DNA of 64,000 nucleotides, taken from positions 496,001 to 560,000 of the forward strand of contig NZ_JAAOIZ010000005.1 of assembly GCF_013184525.1 (NCBI RefSeq), given 5' to 3'. The notes under the pieces were generated by a model. The model was not told the DNA's origin, made no database searches, and was given only the letters and a program-made list of their open reading frames with translations. The position numbers were made by a program, and so were the translations under genes. This document shows, piece by piece, positions 26,831-35,012 of the stretch. This DNA is from Chryseobacterium sp. LAM-KRS1 (GTDB taxonomy: Bacteria > Bacteroidota > Bacteroidia > Flavobacteriales > Weeksellaceae). Within the stretch, counting starts at the first letter, position 1. Every line of letters begins with the position of its first letter.

Positions 26831-26856
26831 AAAAAGCTCTGAATTCAGAGCTTTTT
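26831..26856 (+). terminator. Terminator after the M16 peptidase gene
   Basis: AAAAAGCTCTGAA/TTCAGAGCTTTTT is a perfect palindrome with a T6 run, starting 8 bp after the stop codon. Confidence 0.85.
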
Positions 26857-26906
26857 TCTTTCTATCGGTTTGAAAACAATTATAGATTTTATTAATCGAT
26901 TTACAT

Positions 26907-26937
26907 TTGTTCGATAGACAAATCATTCCTATATTTG
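26907..26937 (+). promoter_or_regulatory. Promoter of the peroxiredoxin operon, with overlapping inverted repeat
   Basis: TTG (26907-26909), a 20-nt spacer and TATATTTG (26930-26937) match the Bacteroidota promoter fully. An inverted repeat ATTTGT-N7-ACAAAT (26905-26910 and 26918-26923) covers the upstream element and part of the spacer, where a redox regulator could bind. The ATG lies 34 bp downstream. Confidence 0.78.
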
Positions 26938-26971
26938 CAACAGAAAATTTAAATATAAAAACAGAAAAATT

Positions 26972-27604
26972 ATGTCTTTAGTAGGAAAAAAATTCCCGAA
27001 TCTAACAATCGATGCGATGTCTGAAATGGGTGATGATTTAAGAATCAACATTTTTGAACAAACGACTAAAAATCAGGAGAAAGTTATCTTATTCTGGTAT
27101 CCAAAAGATTTCACTTTTGTTTGCCCTACAGAGCTTCATGCTTTTCAGGATGCTTTAGGTGAATTCGAAAAAAGAAACACTAAAGTAATCGGAGCTTCAT
27201 GTGATACTAACGAAGTACACTTTGCATGGTTGAACACTGCAAAAGACAATGGAGGTATCGAAGGTGTAACTTACCCTCTTTTAGCTGATACTCACAGACA
27301 ATTAGCAAACATCTTAGGAATTGTAGATCAGGATTTCGAATACGATGAAGAAGGAAATGAAAGCTTTACAGGTTCTAATGTAACTTACAGAGCAACATAT
27401 CTTATCGACGAAACAGGAAAAATCTTCCATGAGTCTGTAAACGATATGCCACTTGGAAGAAACGTGAAAGAATATTTAAGACTAATAGATGCTTATACTC
27501 ACGTTCAAAAGCATGGAGAAGTTTGTCCTGCAAACTGGGAAGAAGGTAAAGAGGCTATGAAAGCTGACAGAAATTCAACCGCTGAATATTTAGCTAAAAA
27601 CTAA
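26972..27604 (+). CDS. 2-Cys peroxiredoxin (AhpC/Prx1 type)
   Basis: The 210-residue thioredoxin-fold peroxidase has the peroxidatic Cys51 in F-V-C-P-T-E and the resolving Cys185 in G-E-V-C-P-A-N-W, so it is a typical 2-Cys peroxiredoxin that reduces hydrogen peroxide and organic hydroperoxides in the cytoplasm. A thioredoxin-like gene and a DUF6952 gene follow, and the thioredoxin is the likely electron donor. It has its own good promoter and a terminator-like hairpin directly after its stop, which should make it the most abundant product of the operon. Confidence 0.95.
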   Translation: MSLVGKKFPNLTIDAMSEMGDDLRINIFEQTTKNQEKVILFWYPKDFTFVCPTELHAFQDALGEFEKRNTKVIGASCDTNEVHFAWLNTAKDNGGIEGVTYPLLADTHRQLANILGIVDQDFEYDEEGNESFTGSNVTYRATYLIDETGKIFHESVNDMPLGRNVKEYLRLIDAYTHVQKHGEVCPANWEEGKEAMKADRNSTAEYLAKN

Positions 27605-27611
27605 AAATAAT

Positions 27612-27645
27612 AATGGGGTTTGAATTTTCAGACCCCATTTTTTTT
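27612..27645 (+). terminator. Intra-operon terminator/attenuator between peroxiredoxin and thioredoxin
   Basis: AATGGGGTTTGA and its near-perfect complement (27612-27623 with 27628-27639, one G-T pair) form a hairpin followed by a T8 tract, only 8 bp after the peroxiredoxin stop and 21 bp before the thioredoxin start. No separate promoter is obvious for the downstream genes, so partial read-through probably sets the ratio. Confidence 0.8.
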
Positions 27646-27665
27646 AAATTAAAATAACAACAATT

Positions 27666-27971
27666 ATGTACACAGAGTTAACAGAAGATACATTACAGAA
27701 TATAGTAAACGATAATGAAAAGGTAGTCGTTCAATACGGTGCTACATGGTGCGGAAACTGCAGAATTATGAAACCAAAGTTCAAAAAACTGGCTTCTGAA
27801 AATGAAGCGATTCCATTTCTTTATGTAGACGCTGAGAAATTACCTGAAAGCAGAAAACTGGCTAAAGTAGATAATCTTCCTACGTTTGCGATCTTTAAAA
27901 ACGGAGCGCTTGTTAACCAGGTTCAATCCAATCAGGCAGAAAGTTTAATTAACCTTTTCAACGAATTATAA
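27666..27971 (+). CDS. Thioredoxin family protein
   Basis: The 101-residue single-domain thioredoxin has the active site W-C29-G-N-C32 rather than the usual W-C-G-P-C and lacks a signal peptide, so it is cytoplasmic. L-P-T-F-A-I-F supplies the cis-Pro loop. It probably recycles the upstream 2-Cys peroxiredoxin. A DUF6952 gene follows 2 bp later, which indicates translational coupling. Confidence 0.9.
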   Translation: MYTELTEDTLQNIVNDNEKVVVQYGATWCGNCRIMKPKFKKLASENEAIPFLYVDAEKLPESRKLAKVDNLPTFAIFKNGALVNQVQSNQAESLINLFNEL

Positions 27972-27973
27972 TT

Positions 27974-28222
27974 ATGAAGTTACCCGTAATCAGACAATTT
28001 TATCAGAATCAGACCCCTGAAAACCTGGAAAAGACCCTTGAAGTATTGGAAAGCTTCAGTGAATTCAGAGGAACGAGTGAAGAAGATTTAAATGTAGCAG
28101 GAGAGCTTATTACCAATATCTGTGGAGCGTTAGAAGTTCATGCTAATGTTCAGAACGGAATGAGCGAAAAAGATGCTTTAAACTCTTTTGCACAAAAGGT
28201 ATTAGGATCTATAGATAAATAG
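27974..28222 (+). CDS. DUF6952 family small protein
   Basis: This 82-residue, mostly helical acidic protein has no Cys pair other than the single Cys in N-I-C-G-A-L. It matches in size and context the small DUF6952 proteins that follow peroxiredoxin/thioredoxin genes in Flavobacteriia. Function is unknown; the 2-bp spacing to the thioredoxin suggests it helps or modulates the peroxide-reduction pair. The family name is recalled from context and general sequence appearance. Confidence 0.75.
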   Translation: MKLPVIRQFYQNQTPENLEKTLEVLESFSEFRGTSEEDLNVAGELITNICGALEVHANVQNGMSEKDALNSFAQKVLGSIDK

Positions 28223-28290
28223 TTTTAATTTATTTTAAAATTAAAAGATTAAAGTATTTAAAGATTAGATCACCTGATGTCTAAATACTA

Positions 28291-28325
28291 AAAATCCCGA
28301 TGATAATACATCAGGATTTTTTTTA
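28291..28325. terminator. Bidirectional terminator between the redox operon and the VOC gene
   Basis: AAAATCCCGATG and CATCAGGATTTT (28291-28302 with 28309-28320, one mismatch) are followed by T8 on the plus strand and A5 on the other side, so it can end both convergent transcripts. Confidence 0.75.
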
Positions 28326-28345
28326 GTTTACAGCCTTTGACAATA

Positions 28346-28714
28346 TCAATCACGCTGTTTAATAATAAAAACCGTCCCTGCCGGATCTGTGATCCAATGC
28401 ATATTATCAGGGATTTTTTCAAATTCATCACATGTTTCTACATGATGATTCTTGAGATGAGATATCGCTGCCGGTACATCAGGCACATTAAGCTCAAGCC
28501 ATGTTTCGGAATGGGTATAATTATCCACACAATCAAGCCACACTGTATTCCCGCCAAACTTCACTTCGTGAGTTCTTGATACTGTAGGGTTATCGATAGG
28601 CTTCTCTTCAATCTCCATTTTGAGAATATCTTTATAAAAAGAGATCGTTTGTTCGTATTTGTTTTTAGGAATTTTTATGGCAATATTAACTCCTCCTTCA
28701 AATTTTGTTTCCAT
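28346..28714 (-). CDS. VOC family protein (glyoxalase/dioxygenase superfamily)
   Basis: The 122-residue protein has the paired beta-alpha-beta-beta-beta modules of the vicinal-oxygen-chelate fold: Y-E-Q-T-I-S-F-Y-K-D-I-L in the first half and a closing W-I-T-D-P-A-G-T-V-F-I-I in the second. Possible metal ligands are visible (His in R-T-H-E-V, Glu in W-L-E-L), but the substrate is unknown. It is a single gene with a shared terminator downstream. Confidence 0.8.
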   Translation of the reverse strand: METKFEGGVNIAIKIPKNKYEQTISFYKDILKMEIEEKPIDNPTVSRTHEVKFGGNTVWLDCVDNYTHSETWLELNVPDVPAAISHLKNHHVETCDEFEKIPDNMHWITDPAGTVFIIKQRD

Positions 28715-28793
28715 AATTAAGTTTTGGCATTAAGTTGTTGCACCCAAAATACAAAAAAATTGACATTCTGTATTTTTTAAGACTGATATACTA

Positions 28794-28824
28794 AAAGATC
28801 CCGATGCATAACATCGGGATCTTT
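28794..28824 (-). terminator. Terminator after the Bax inhibitor-1 gene
   Basis: Perfect 13-bp arms (28794-28806 and 28812-28824, AAAGATCCCGATG with its complement) have a 5-nt loop. It begins 22 bp beyond the minus-strand stop; the following T tract is short. Confidence 0.7.
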
Positions 28825-28845
28825 CGAATATACTGTGTTGATTAT

Positions 28846-29532
28846 TTAGCTTCTTCTGCTCATCAGGATGCTTAAAACATACCAGAATAAAAGCATGATT
28901 GAAGCGAAAAGTTGAAGAGCCGCACCTACATATTGATCTGTAGCATAAGAATCCTTAAGTTTACTTGTCTGGTATAGAATGGTTGCAGAAGCAAGAATCA
29001 CCATACCTACAGAAAACCAAAGTCCAAGATTGAACCCGAAAATCATTCCGGCTACAATAAGGCCAATTGCTATAAATCCACCGATCACAATGATGTTTCT
29101 CAGGAATGAAAAGTCCCTTTTGGAGGTAAATGCTACGGCCGATACACCAGCAAACATAGCGATGGTTAACATAGCCGCCTGAAAAATAACATTAGGCCCA
29201 GAGTATACCATTGCAATATAAATCAAAGGCAGGAAAATAACAGCTTCCAATAAAACATAAAATCCAAGCCCTAAATATTGTGTTGATTTGCTTTGCGACA
29301 ACGACCATTTGGCTGCCAAAACGGAAGCAAGCCAGAAAACACCGATAATCAATAACCATGCATACTTCTGAGCAAACATCATAAAAATCAGCTCCTGTGG
29401 AACTGTTTTCAATAAGATCGTTTCAACTCCAATAAAAGCAAGGATAGAAAGCGCAACATGCAAATAGGTTTTTTTGTAAAAAGCAGCCTTCTCTACATCG
29501 GTAGACTGTGCTACTAAAACGTCTTTAATCAT
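28846..29532 (-). CDS. Bax inhibitor-1 / YccA family membrane protein
   Basis: The 228-residue protein has seven predicted membrane helices and a basic C-terminus, typical of the TMBIM/BI-1 family (bacterial YccA/YbhL). E-A-V-I-F-L-P-L-I-Y and the late D-S-Y-A-T-D-Q-Y-V-G-A-A-L-Q-L-F-A-S-I segment, with its conserved Asp pair, fit the pH-sensitive calcium-leak members. In bacteria these proteins interact with the FtsH protease or leak ions; which applies here is unknown. It is followed by its own terminator. Confidence 0.88.
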   Translation of the reverse strand: MIKDVLVAQSTDVEKAAFYKKTYLHVALSILAFIGVETILLKTVPQELIFMMFAQKYAWLLIIGVFWLASVLAAKWSLSQSKSTQYLGLGFYVLLEAVIFLPLIYIAMVYSGPNVIFQAAMLTIAMFAGVSAVAFTSKRDFSFLRNIIVIGGFIAIGLIVAGMIFGFNLGLWFSVGMVILASATILYQTSKLKDSYATDQYVGAALQLFASIMLLFWYVLSILMSRRS

Positions 29533-29561
29533 AATTTATATTTTCTTTAAATATACTGAAT

Positions 29562-30017
29562 TTATTTATTTTTCTCGACAGGTTTTACTCCAATAATCCT
29601 GCCATCTTCCTCAAATAAAACAGTAATGAGATCTTTTGGCAAAGGGGATTTATCATCAGAATATTTATACTGAATAAAAGGATAGCTTATTCCATCCATC
29701 AACGTCTGATGACCTGATTTAAAGACTTCAGCTTTTTTCTCCAGCTGAATCCCGTCTTTAAGCTTCTGCAATACCTTATCAGTCACGAGGGTCTTTACCT
29801 TTTCAGAAAGTAAACCATCGATTGTTGCGCGATCAGCAGAAGTTTTCAGAGCCTGTATAAATGCAAAATACTTTTCATTATATAATGCAATTTTATCCTT
29901 ATCAAGATCTACTGTTGATTCCTTTCTGTTGTCATTTTGAATTTTTAAGCCTACCACTTTTTGTGAAAATAAAAATGGCGCGGTAAAGAGGCTTATGGTA
30001 AAAAACAATTTTTTCAT
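29562..30017 (-). CDS. Secreted hypothetical protein
   Basis: The 151-residue protein has a clear signal peptide (M-K-K-L-F-F ... F-L-F-S-Q, cleavage near 19). The mature part is helical and lysine-rich, then ends in a short beta hairpin (L-I-T-V-L-F-E-E-D-G-R-I-I-G-V). No family is recognised. It lies 24 bp downstream of the acyl-CoA reductase gene in the same direction and may share its transcript. Confidence 0.65.
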   Translation of the reverse strand: MKKLFFTISLFTAPFLFSQKVVGLKIQNDNRKESTVDLDKDKIALYNEKYFAFIQALKTSADRATIDGLLSEKVKTLVTDKVLQKLKDGIQLEKKAEVFKSGHQTLMDGISYPFIQYKYSDDKSPLPKDLITVLFEEDGRIIGVKPVEKNK

Positions 30018-30041
30018 ACTATGAGATTTGGTGGCTTAAAG

Positions 30042-31076
30042 TTAGACTATTTCCAGGAACTTCATGGTATCCACATTATCTGCATATGTATTCAATCCCG
30101 GATTCTGGGCTTCGCCAAAACGAATAGAGTCTAATCCTAATTCATCTTTAGCCACAATACATTGGATATTTTCTTCATTTTCCGCAATAAAATTTCTCAC
30201 TTCATCCATTGAAGAATACCTACTGAAATTGATAACAGAAAGAGGACTGAACAATTTATCGTCTTCTTTTAACATCACAAAATTATTATCCCAGAACTTA
30301 TCCTGGTTCAATAGATAAATTGCGCGGTTATAATCATAATTATTAGCATACTTATGATGATTGATGATATCTTTATGATCGATAAAACTTTCAAAAAGCC
30401 TGTCGATCAGGAAATCTTCAGGAATTAAAATCCTCGTGACATTTCTGCAACCTAATCCGAAATATTGGAAAATATCATTCGCGAGAAGCTTAAGCTCTTC
30501 TTCTGTTTCATCTCCTTTCAGAACAGCAACCGATGTCCTGTTTTTACGAATAATGTTCAGATGATTTTTAAAGTAGTATTCCAGGTACCTCGCGGTATTA
30601 TTGCTTCCTGTAGCAATTACAGCATCAAAATTGTCTAATCTTTCAACAAATTCGTACTCCACGTTATTATCAGAAAATTCCCTCCATTTTTTTAATAAAA
30701 AAGGAATTATATATTGATCTTTTGACGATAATTTGATCACCGGAATATGATTACTTAATACAACAGAGATCACATCGTGCCAACCTACAAGAGGAATATT
30801 TCCTGCCAGGATAAGCCCTACCCGCTTTGAAGTTTCAGATGCAGAATAGTCTTTAAGCCAATCTTTTATATTCGTTTCGGTAAGCAATTCAGCCCATTGC
30901 CGGAAAGCAAATTTCTGATTATCAATAGTAAACCACGGATTCTCTATTTCCGACTTTCTCAACAATAATTCAAATTCAGAATCACTTTCGTTGAACTCCT
31001 CCGTACTTTTTGCTAAATACGCTCTTATATAATCACTTAGTTTAATAAGTCCTAAAACTTGATTTTCGATATTCAT
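30042..31076 (-). CDS. Acyl-CoA reductase, LuxC-like
   Basis: The 344-residue protein belongs to the LuxC/aldehyde-dehydrogenase-like superfamily. The catalytic Cys210 lies in Y-F-G-L-G-C-R-N-V-T-R, and the NAD(P)-binding part has L-I-L-A-G-N-I-P-L-V-G-W-H. It is shorter than LuxC from luminous bacteria (about 480 residues), and no luxAB-type genes are near, so reduction of an activated acyl group to aldehyde for another pathway is likely. It is divergent from a ferredoxin gene, with overlapping promoter boxes between them. Confidence 0.85.
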   Translation of the reverse strand: MNIENQVLGLIKLSDYIRAYLAKSTEEFNESDSEFELLLRKSEIENPWFTIDNQKFAFRQWAELLTETNIKDWLKDYSASETSKRVGLILAGNIPLVGWHDVISVVLSNHIPVIKLSSKDQYIIPFLLKKWREFSDNNVEYEFVERLDNFDAVIATGSNNTARYLEYYFKNHLNIIRKNRTSVAVLKGDETEEELKLLANDIFQYFGLGCRNVTRILIPEDFLIDRLFESFIDHKDIINHHKYANNYDYNRAIYLLNQDKFWDNNFVMLKEDDKLFSPLSVINFSRYSSMDEVRNFIAENEENIQCIVAKDELGLDSIRFGEAQNPGLNTYADNVDTMKFLEIV

Positions 31077-31104
31077 AATTACTGCAAAATTGGGGAATAT
31101 TTTG

Positions 31105-31112
31105 TAATTTTG
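31105..31112 (+). promoter_or_regulatory. -7 box of the ferredoxin gene
   Basis: TAATTTTG matches TAnnTTTG and is 24 bp before the ferredoxin ATG. The upstream TTG element is imperfect. Confidence 0.5.
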
Positions 31113-31114
31113 TG

Positions 31115-31122
31115 CAAATTTA
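31115..31122 (-). promoter_or_regulatory. -7 box of the acyl-CoA reductase gene
   Basis: CAAATTTA on the plus strand reads TAAATTTG on the minus strand. It begins 2 bp from the divergent ferredoxin box, so the two promoters would compete for polymerase. Confidence 0.45.
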
Positions 31123-31135
31123 AAAAAAATTAGCG

Positions 31136-31486
31136 ATGGCTATTAAAATAACTGATGAATGCATTAATTGCGGAGCCTGTGAACCGGAATGCCCGAATAA
31201 TGCAATATATGAAGGAGCCGTAGACTGGAAAGCTTCCGAAGGTACTGAGTTAAGTGGTACTGTAACATTGCCATCAGGATTAACGGTAGATGCGGATGCA
31301 CCTCAGGAACCTGTAAGTGATGATGTTTATTTTATTGTTACTGATAAATGTACAGAGTGTAAAGGATTCCACGAAGAACCACAATGTGCTGCAGTTTGTC
31401 CTGTAGATTGCTGTGTTCCGGATGAAGATCATGTAGAATCCGAAGAAGCACTACTAAATAAAAAAGCGTTCTTACACGGTGAATAA
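31136..31486 (+). CDS. fdx: Ferredoxin with two [4Fe-4S] clusters
   Basis: The 116-residue ferredoxin has a classical C-x2-C-x2-C-x3-C-P motif near the N-terminus (C-I-N-C-G-A-C-E-P-E-C-P) and a second set C-T-E-C-K-G-F ... C-A-A-V-C-P-V-D-C with a longer insertion between the Cys pairs, as in YfhL/Alvin-type ferredoxins. A 40-residue acidic insertion separates the two motifs. It transfers electrons at low potential in the cytoplasm; its partner is not evident. It is divergent from the LuxC-like reductase and followed by a terminator. Confidence 0.93.
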   Translation: MAIKITDECINCGACEPECPNNAIYEGAVDWKASEGTELSGTVTLPSGLTVDADAPQEPVSDDVYFIVTDKCTECKGFHEEPQCAAVCPVDCCVPDEDHVESEEALLNKKAFLHGE

Positions 31487-31491
31487 AAAAT

Positions 31492-31521
31492 GCCGTCTCA
31501 TCAATTATGAGACGGCTTTTT
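31492..31521 (+). terminator. Terminator after the ferredoxin gene
   Basis: GCCGTCTCAT (31492-31501) pairs perfectly with ATGAGACGGC (31507-31516) around a 5-nt loop, followed by T5. Confidence 0.85.
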
Positions 31522-31605
31522 AATTATAATTTCTATAAATCTATTAAGAATATAAAGTGAAACCACAGGTTCTAAAAACACCTGTACAACCAAAAAAATA
31601 AAAAT

Positions 31606-32670
31606 ATGAGCAAAAAGCACAATTTCAGCGCAGGACCATGTATCTTACCAGAAGAGGTATTTCAAAAATCAGCAGAAGCTATTCTTGATTTCAACGGTAT
31701 CGGGTTATCTATCCTTGAAATTTCTCACAGAAGTAAGGATTTTGTTTCGGTGATGGACGAAGCACGTGCCATTGTAAAAAGGCTGATGAACCTGGGTGAT
31801 GATTATGAAGTATTATATTTAGGTGGTGGTGCTAGCTTACAGTTTGCAATGGTTCCATACAACCTTATGAAAGTAGGTGGTAAAGCTGCTTACCTGGATA
31901 CAGGAACTTGGGCTGCCGGAGCTATAAAGGAAGCTAAAAAAGTAGGAACTGTAGATGTTGTAGGTTCTTCAAAAGAGGAAAATTACTCTTTCATTCCAAA
32001 AGACTATACTGTTTCTTCAGATTATGATTACTTCCATTGCACATCCAACAATACTATTTATGGAACTCAGATGAAATCGTTTCCCGAAGTGGATACATTG
32101 ATGGTTTGCGATATGAGCTCAGATATTTTTTCAAGACAACTGGATTTTACTAAATTCGATTTAATCTATGCCGGAGCTCAGAAAAATATGGGACCTGCAG
32201 GTGTAACACTGGTTGTTGTAAAAAAAGAAATCCTGGGAAAAACAGGAAGAGAAAACATGCCTTCTTATTTTGATTATGAACAACATATCAGTAAGGAATC
32301 AATGTATAATACACCACCGGTTTTCCCGGTATATGCATCTTTATTAACACTTCAGTATCTTGAAAGAAACGGAGGAATTGCAGCAGCAGAAAAAAGAAAT
32401 GAGGCTAAAGCTAAACTTCTTTACGATGAAATAGATAACAATCCTTTGTTTAAAACGTTCTGTGTAAAAGAGGATCGTTCACTAATGAATGTTTCTTTTA
32501 GATTAGTCGATGAGTCTAAAAAAGAAGCTTTTGATAATGCATGGAAAGCAGCAGGAATCAATGGGTTAAACGGACACCGAAGCCTTGGAGGTTACAGAGC
32601 AAGTCTATACAATGCCTTGCCTATTGAAAGTGTTCAGGTTCTTGTTGATGTCATGAAATCCATTAAGTAA
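31606..32670 (+). CDS. serC: Phosphoserine aminotransferase
   Basis: The 354-residue PLP enzyme has the family start F-S-A-G-P-C, the glycine loop L-G-G-G-A-S-L-Q-F, the PLP lysine Lys193 in Y-A-G-A-Q-K-N-M-G-P-A-G and the closing G-H-R-S-L-G-G-Y-R-A-S-L-Y-N-A. It makes phosphoserine from 3-phosphohydroxypyruvate and also serves pyridoxal phosphate synthesis. A short hairpin (ACAGGT ... ACCTGT, 31565-31585) lies in the leader just upstream. The serA-like gene follows after a 122-bp gap. Confidence 0.95.
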   Translation: MSKKHNFSAGPCILPEEVFQKSAEAILDFNGIGLSILEISHRSKDFVSVMDEARAIVKRLMNLGDDYEVLYLGGGASLQFAMVPYNLMKVGGKAAYLDTGTWAAGAIKEAKKVGTVDVVGSSKEENYSFIPKDYTVSSDYDYFHCTSNNTIYGTQMKSFPEVDTLMVCDMSSDIFSRQLDFTKFDLIYAGAQKNMGPAGVTLVVVKKEILGKTGRENMPSYFDYEQHISKESMYNTPPVFPVYASLLTLQYLERNGGIAAAEKRNEAKAKLLYDEIDNNPLFKTFCVKEDRSLMNVSFRLVDESKKEAFDNAWKAAGINGLNGHRSLGGYRASLYNALPIESVQVLVDVMKSIK

Positions 32671-32792
32671 TTGAGGCATTAAAAAATTGAAGAATTGAAA
32701 GATTATAATGCTAATTATAATTTTATTAATTTGCGAACCAATTTTAAATATTTAAATTTTTCAAATCTTTAGATTTTTAAATAAAAGAAAGT

Positions 32793-33758
32793 ATGAAAGT
32801 TTTAGCTAACGATGGAATTTCCAAAGCAGGAGAACTCGCTTTAAAAGAAGCTGGAATTGAAATTCTGAACAACCGTGTTGCGCAGGATCATGTCATCAAT
32901 TTTATTAACGAAAATAATGTTGATGTTCTGCTGGTAAGAAGTGCCACCAAAGTGAAACAGGATCTTATTGATGCCTGCCCGGGTTTGAAGATTATTGGAA
33001 GAGGCGGGATCGGAATGGATAATATTGACGTAGAATATGCCAAAATCAAAGGAATACAAATCATCAATACCCCTACGGCTTCTTCTAAGTCCGTAGCCGA
33101 GCTGGTATTTGCTCATTTCTTTTCCTTAGCAAGGTTTCTTCACGAATCCAACAGATTAATGCCTTTGGAAGGAGAAACTCATTTTGATGCAATGAAAAAG
33201 TCATTCAGCAATGCCTATGAGCTTTCGGGAAAGACATTAGGCGTGATTGGTTTTGGAAGTATTGGTCAGGAAGTAGTGAAAATGGGAATTGCATTAGGAA
33301 TGAAGGTTAAGGTATTGACCAGAAAACCTAAAACAAAGACCCTATCGTTATCTTTTTTTGACGGACAAACCCTGGATTTTGAAATTACATCTACCAACGA
33401 TTCTGATTCTTTCTATAAGGACACTGATTTTATAAGTATTAATACTCCTAAAACCAATGAATATATTATAGACACCGATCAGTTCGAGAAAATGAAAGAT
33501 GGTGTTTATATCGTAAATACTGCAAGAGGTGGGGTAATCAATGAAGTTTCCCTTCTTGATTTCATTGAATCCGGAAAAGTGGCGGGAGCTGCACTGGATG
33601 TTTTTGAAAATGAACCTACTCCTGAACTGATCTTACTGATGAATCCATCTTTGTCCCTTTCTCCTCATGTAGGAGGCAATACAGTGGATGCCCAGGAAAA
33701 GATCGGGGTAGAACTTGCAGAACAAATTATTAAGCTACAAAAAGAAACTATAAAATAA
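32793..33758 (+). CDS. serA: D-3-phosphoglycerate dehydrogenase (short form)
   Basis: The 321-residue D-2-hydroxyacid dehydrogenase has the Rossmann motif G-V-I-G-F-G-S-I-G and the catalytic Arg, Glu and His in N-T-A-R-G-G, F-E-N-E-P-T-P-E and S-P-H-V-G-G. It lacks the C-terminal regulatory ACT domain of E. coli SerA, so serine feedback through ACT is not expected. Its place between serC and a DUF1015 gene supports the phosphoglycerate dehydrogenase assignment over other 2-hydroxyacid dehydrogenases. Confidence 0.9.
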   Translation: MKVLANDGISKAGELALKEAGIEILNNRVAQDHVINFINENNVDVLLVRSATKVKQDLIDACPGLKIIGRGGIGMDNIDVEYAKIKGIQIINTPTASSKSVAELVFAHFFSLARFLHESNRLMPLEGETHFDAMKKSFSNAYELSGKTLGVIGFGSIGQEVVKMGIALGMKVKVLTRKPKTKTLSLSFFDGQTLDFEITSTNDSDSFYKDTDFISINTPKTNEYIIDTDQFEKMKDGVYIVNTARGGVINEVSLLDFIESGKVAGAALDVFENEPTPELILLMNPSLSLSPHVGGNTVDAQEKIGVELAEQIIKLQKETIK

Positions 33759-33760
33759 AT

Positions 33761-35005
33761 ATGCCTGTTTTTAAACCATTTCGCGGAATTAGACCTCATA
33801 AAGATCTTGAGCAAACTTTTCCTACCCATCCATTAGACAATTTCACCCAAGAGGAAATTGCAGAAAAAGCTCAGGTTGAAAATACTTACATCAATATGAT
33901 AAAGCCCTATGTTGTAAGTAAATCAAAAGATATTGACCGGAACCTAAGGAAGATCCGTTCTACGTTTGAAGAACTTCTGGAAGAGAAAAAACTCGTTCAG
34001 GACAGTTCTGCATACTATCTTTATGAACAGATCTACCCCAACAAACAGGTTTTCAGAGGATTACTTGGTCTAACAAGTCTTGAAGATTTTTGGAACGGAA
34101 AAATCAAAAGACATGAAAGTACCATCCCTCAGAAGAAGGAAAAGCTGGCACATTATCTTGAAAAAGTAAACTTACAGGCAGAACCGGTACTTCTTACCTA
34201 CCCTGCCAATTCCAAAGTGGAGCTTCTTATGAACCATGAGGAGAAAAACGTGCCGATCTTCAACCACGTTGACTCTAAAGGGATCAGACACAAAATCTGG
34301 AGAATAGACAACCGTCTTAAATTACAGCAATTCAAAGAAGTCATCGAGCAGATCGATTCTTTTTATATTGCCGACGGTCACCACAGAATTGGTTCCACAG
34401 CATTGAATGCAAAGCATCAGAAAGATAAAAATAAAAGACACAACGGTACGGAAGCCTATAATTTCGTATTCAGCTTTATCGTGTCCAATCAGTCCATTAA
34501 GATCCATGATTACAACAGAATTGTAAGTGATATTAATGATTTATCTACTGACGATTTCTTAAAACAGCTTGAACATTATTTCCTGATTCACGAAAAAGAA
34601 GAAACCCCATACTACCCTTCACAGAAATTCCATATTTCGATGTATCTGGACGGTAAATTTTATTCGCTGCACGTGAAGCATGACCTTCGCTCCCAGGAAA
34701 TGTCATTGGATAACCTTGACCACCATTTATTGGACAAATACATCTTTAAAAACATATTGAAGATAGAAGATCCTGATAGTTCAGATAAAATTTCCTATGT
34801 AAAGGGAACTTCCAATCTTGAAGGTATCACTATTCTAAAAGAGAAAATAGACAACGGTGAAGGACGAGTAGGTTTTGGAATTTATCCGGTAAGTTTTAAC
34901 GATATGATTAAAATTTCAGATCTTAAATTGAGTATGCCTCCAAAATGTACATTTATTGAACCGAAATTGGTTACAGCACTCTTAATGTACGACATGAAAC
35001 CTTAA
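33761..35005 (+). CDS. DUF1015 family protein
   Basis: The 414-residue protein belongs to DUF1015 and has the conserved Y-I-A-D-G-H-H-R-I-G-S-T-A motif (about residues 204-216), with F-K-P-F-R-G-I-R at the N-terminus. The family lies next to serA/serC in many Bacteroidota and some Firmicutes, and a serine kinase-like role (SerK-type) has been shown for archaeal relatives, so serine metabolism is a reasonable inference. It starts 2 bp after serA. Confidence 0.85.
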   Translation: MPVFKPFRGIRPHKDLEQTFPTHPLDNFTQEEIAEKAQVENTYINMIKPYVVSKSKDIDRNLRKIRSTFEELLEEKKLVQDSSAYYLYEQIYPNKQVFRGLLGLTSLEDFWNGKIKRHESTIPQKKEKLAHYLEKVNLQAEPVLLTYPANSKVELLMNHEEKNVPIFNHVDSKGIRHKIWRIDNRLKLQQFKEVIEQIDSFYIADGHHRIGSTALNAKHQKDKNKRHNGTEAYNFVFSFIVSNQSIKIHDYNRIVSDINDLSTDDFLKQLEHYFLIHEKEETPYYPSQKFHISMYLDGKFYSLHVKHDLRSQEMSLDNLDHHLLDKYIFKNILKIEDPDSSDKISYVKGTSNLEGITILKEKIDNGEGRVGFGIYPVSFNDMIKISDLKLSMPPKCTFIEPKLVTALLMYDMKP

Positions 35006-35012
35006 ATTATTT

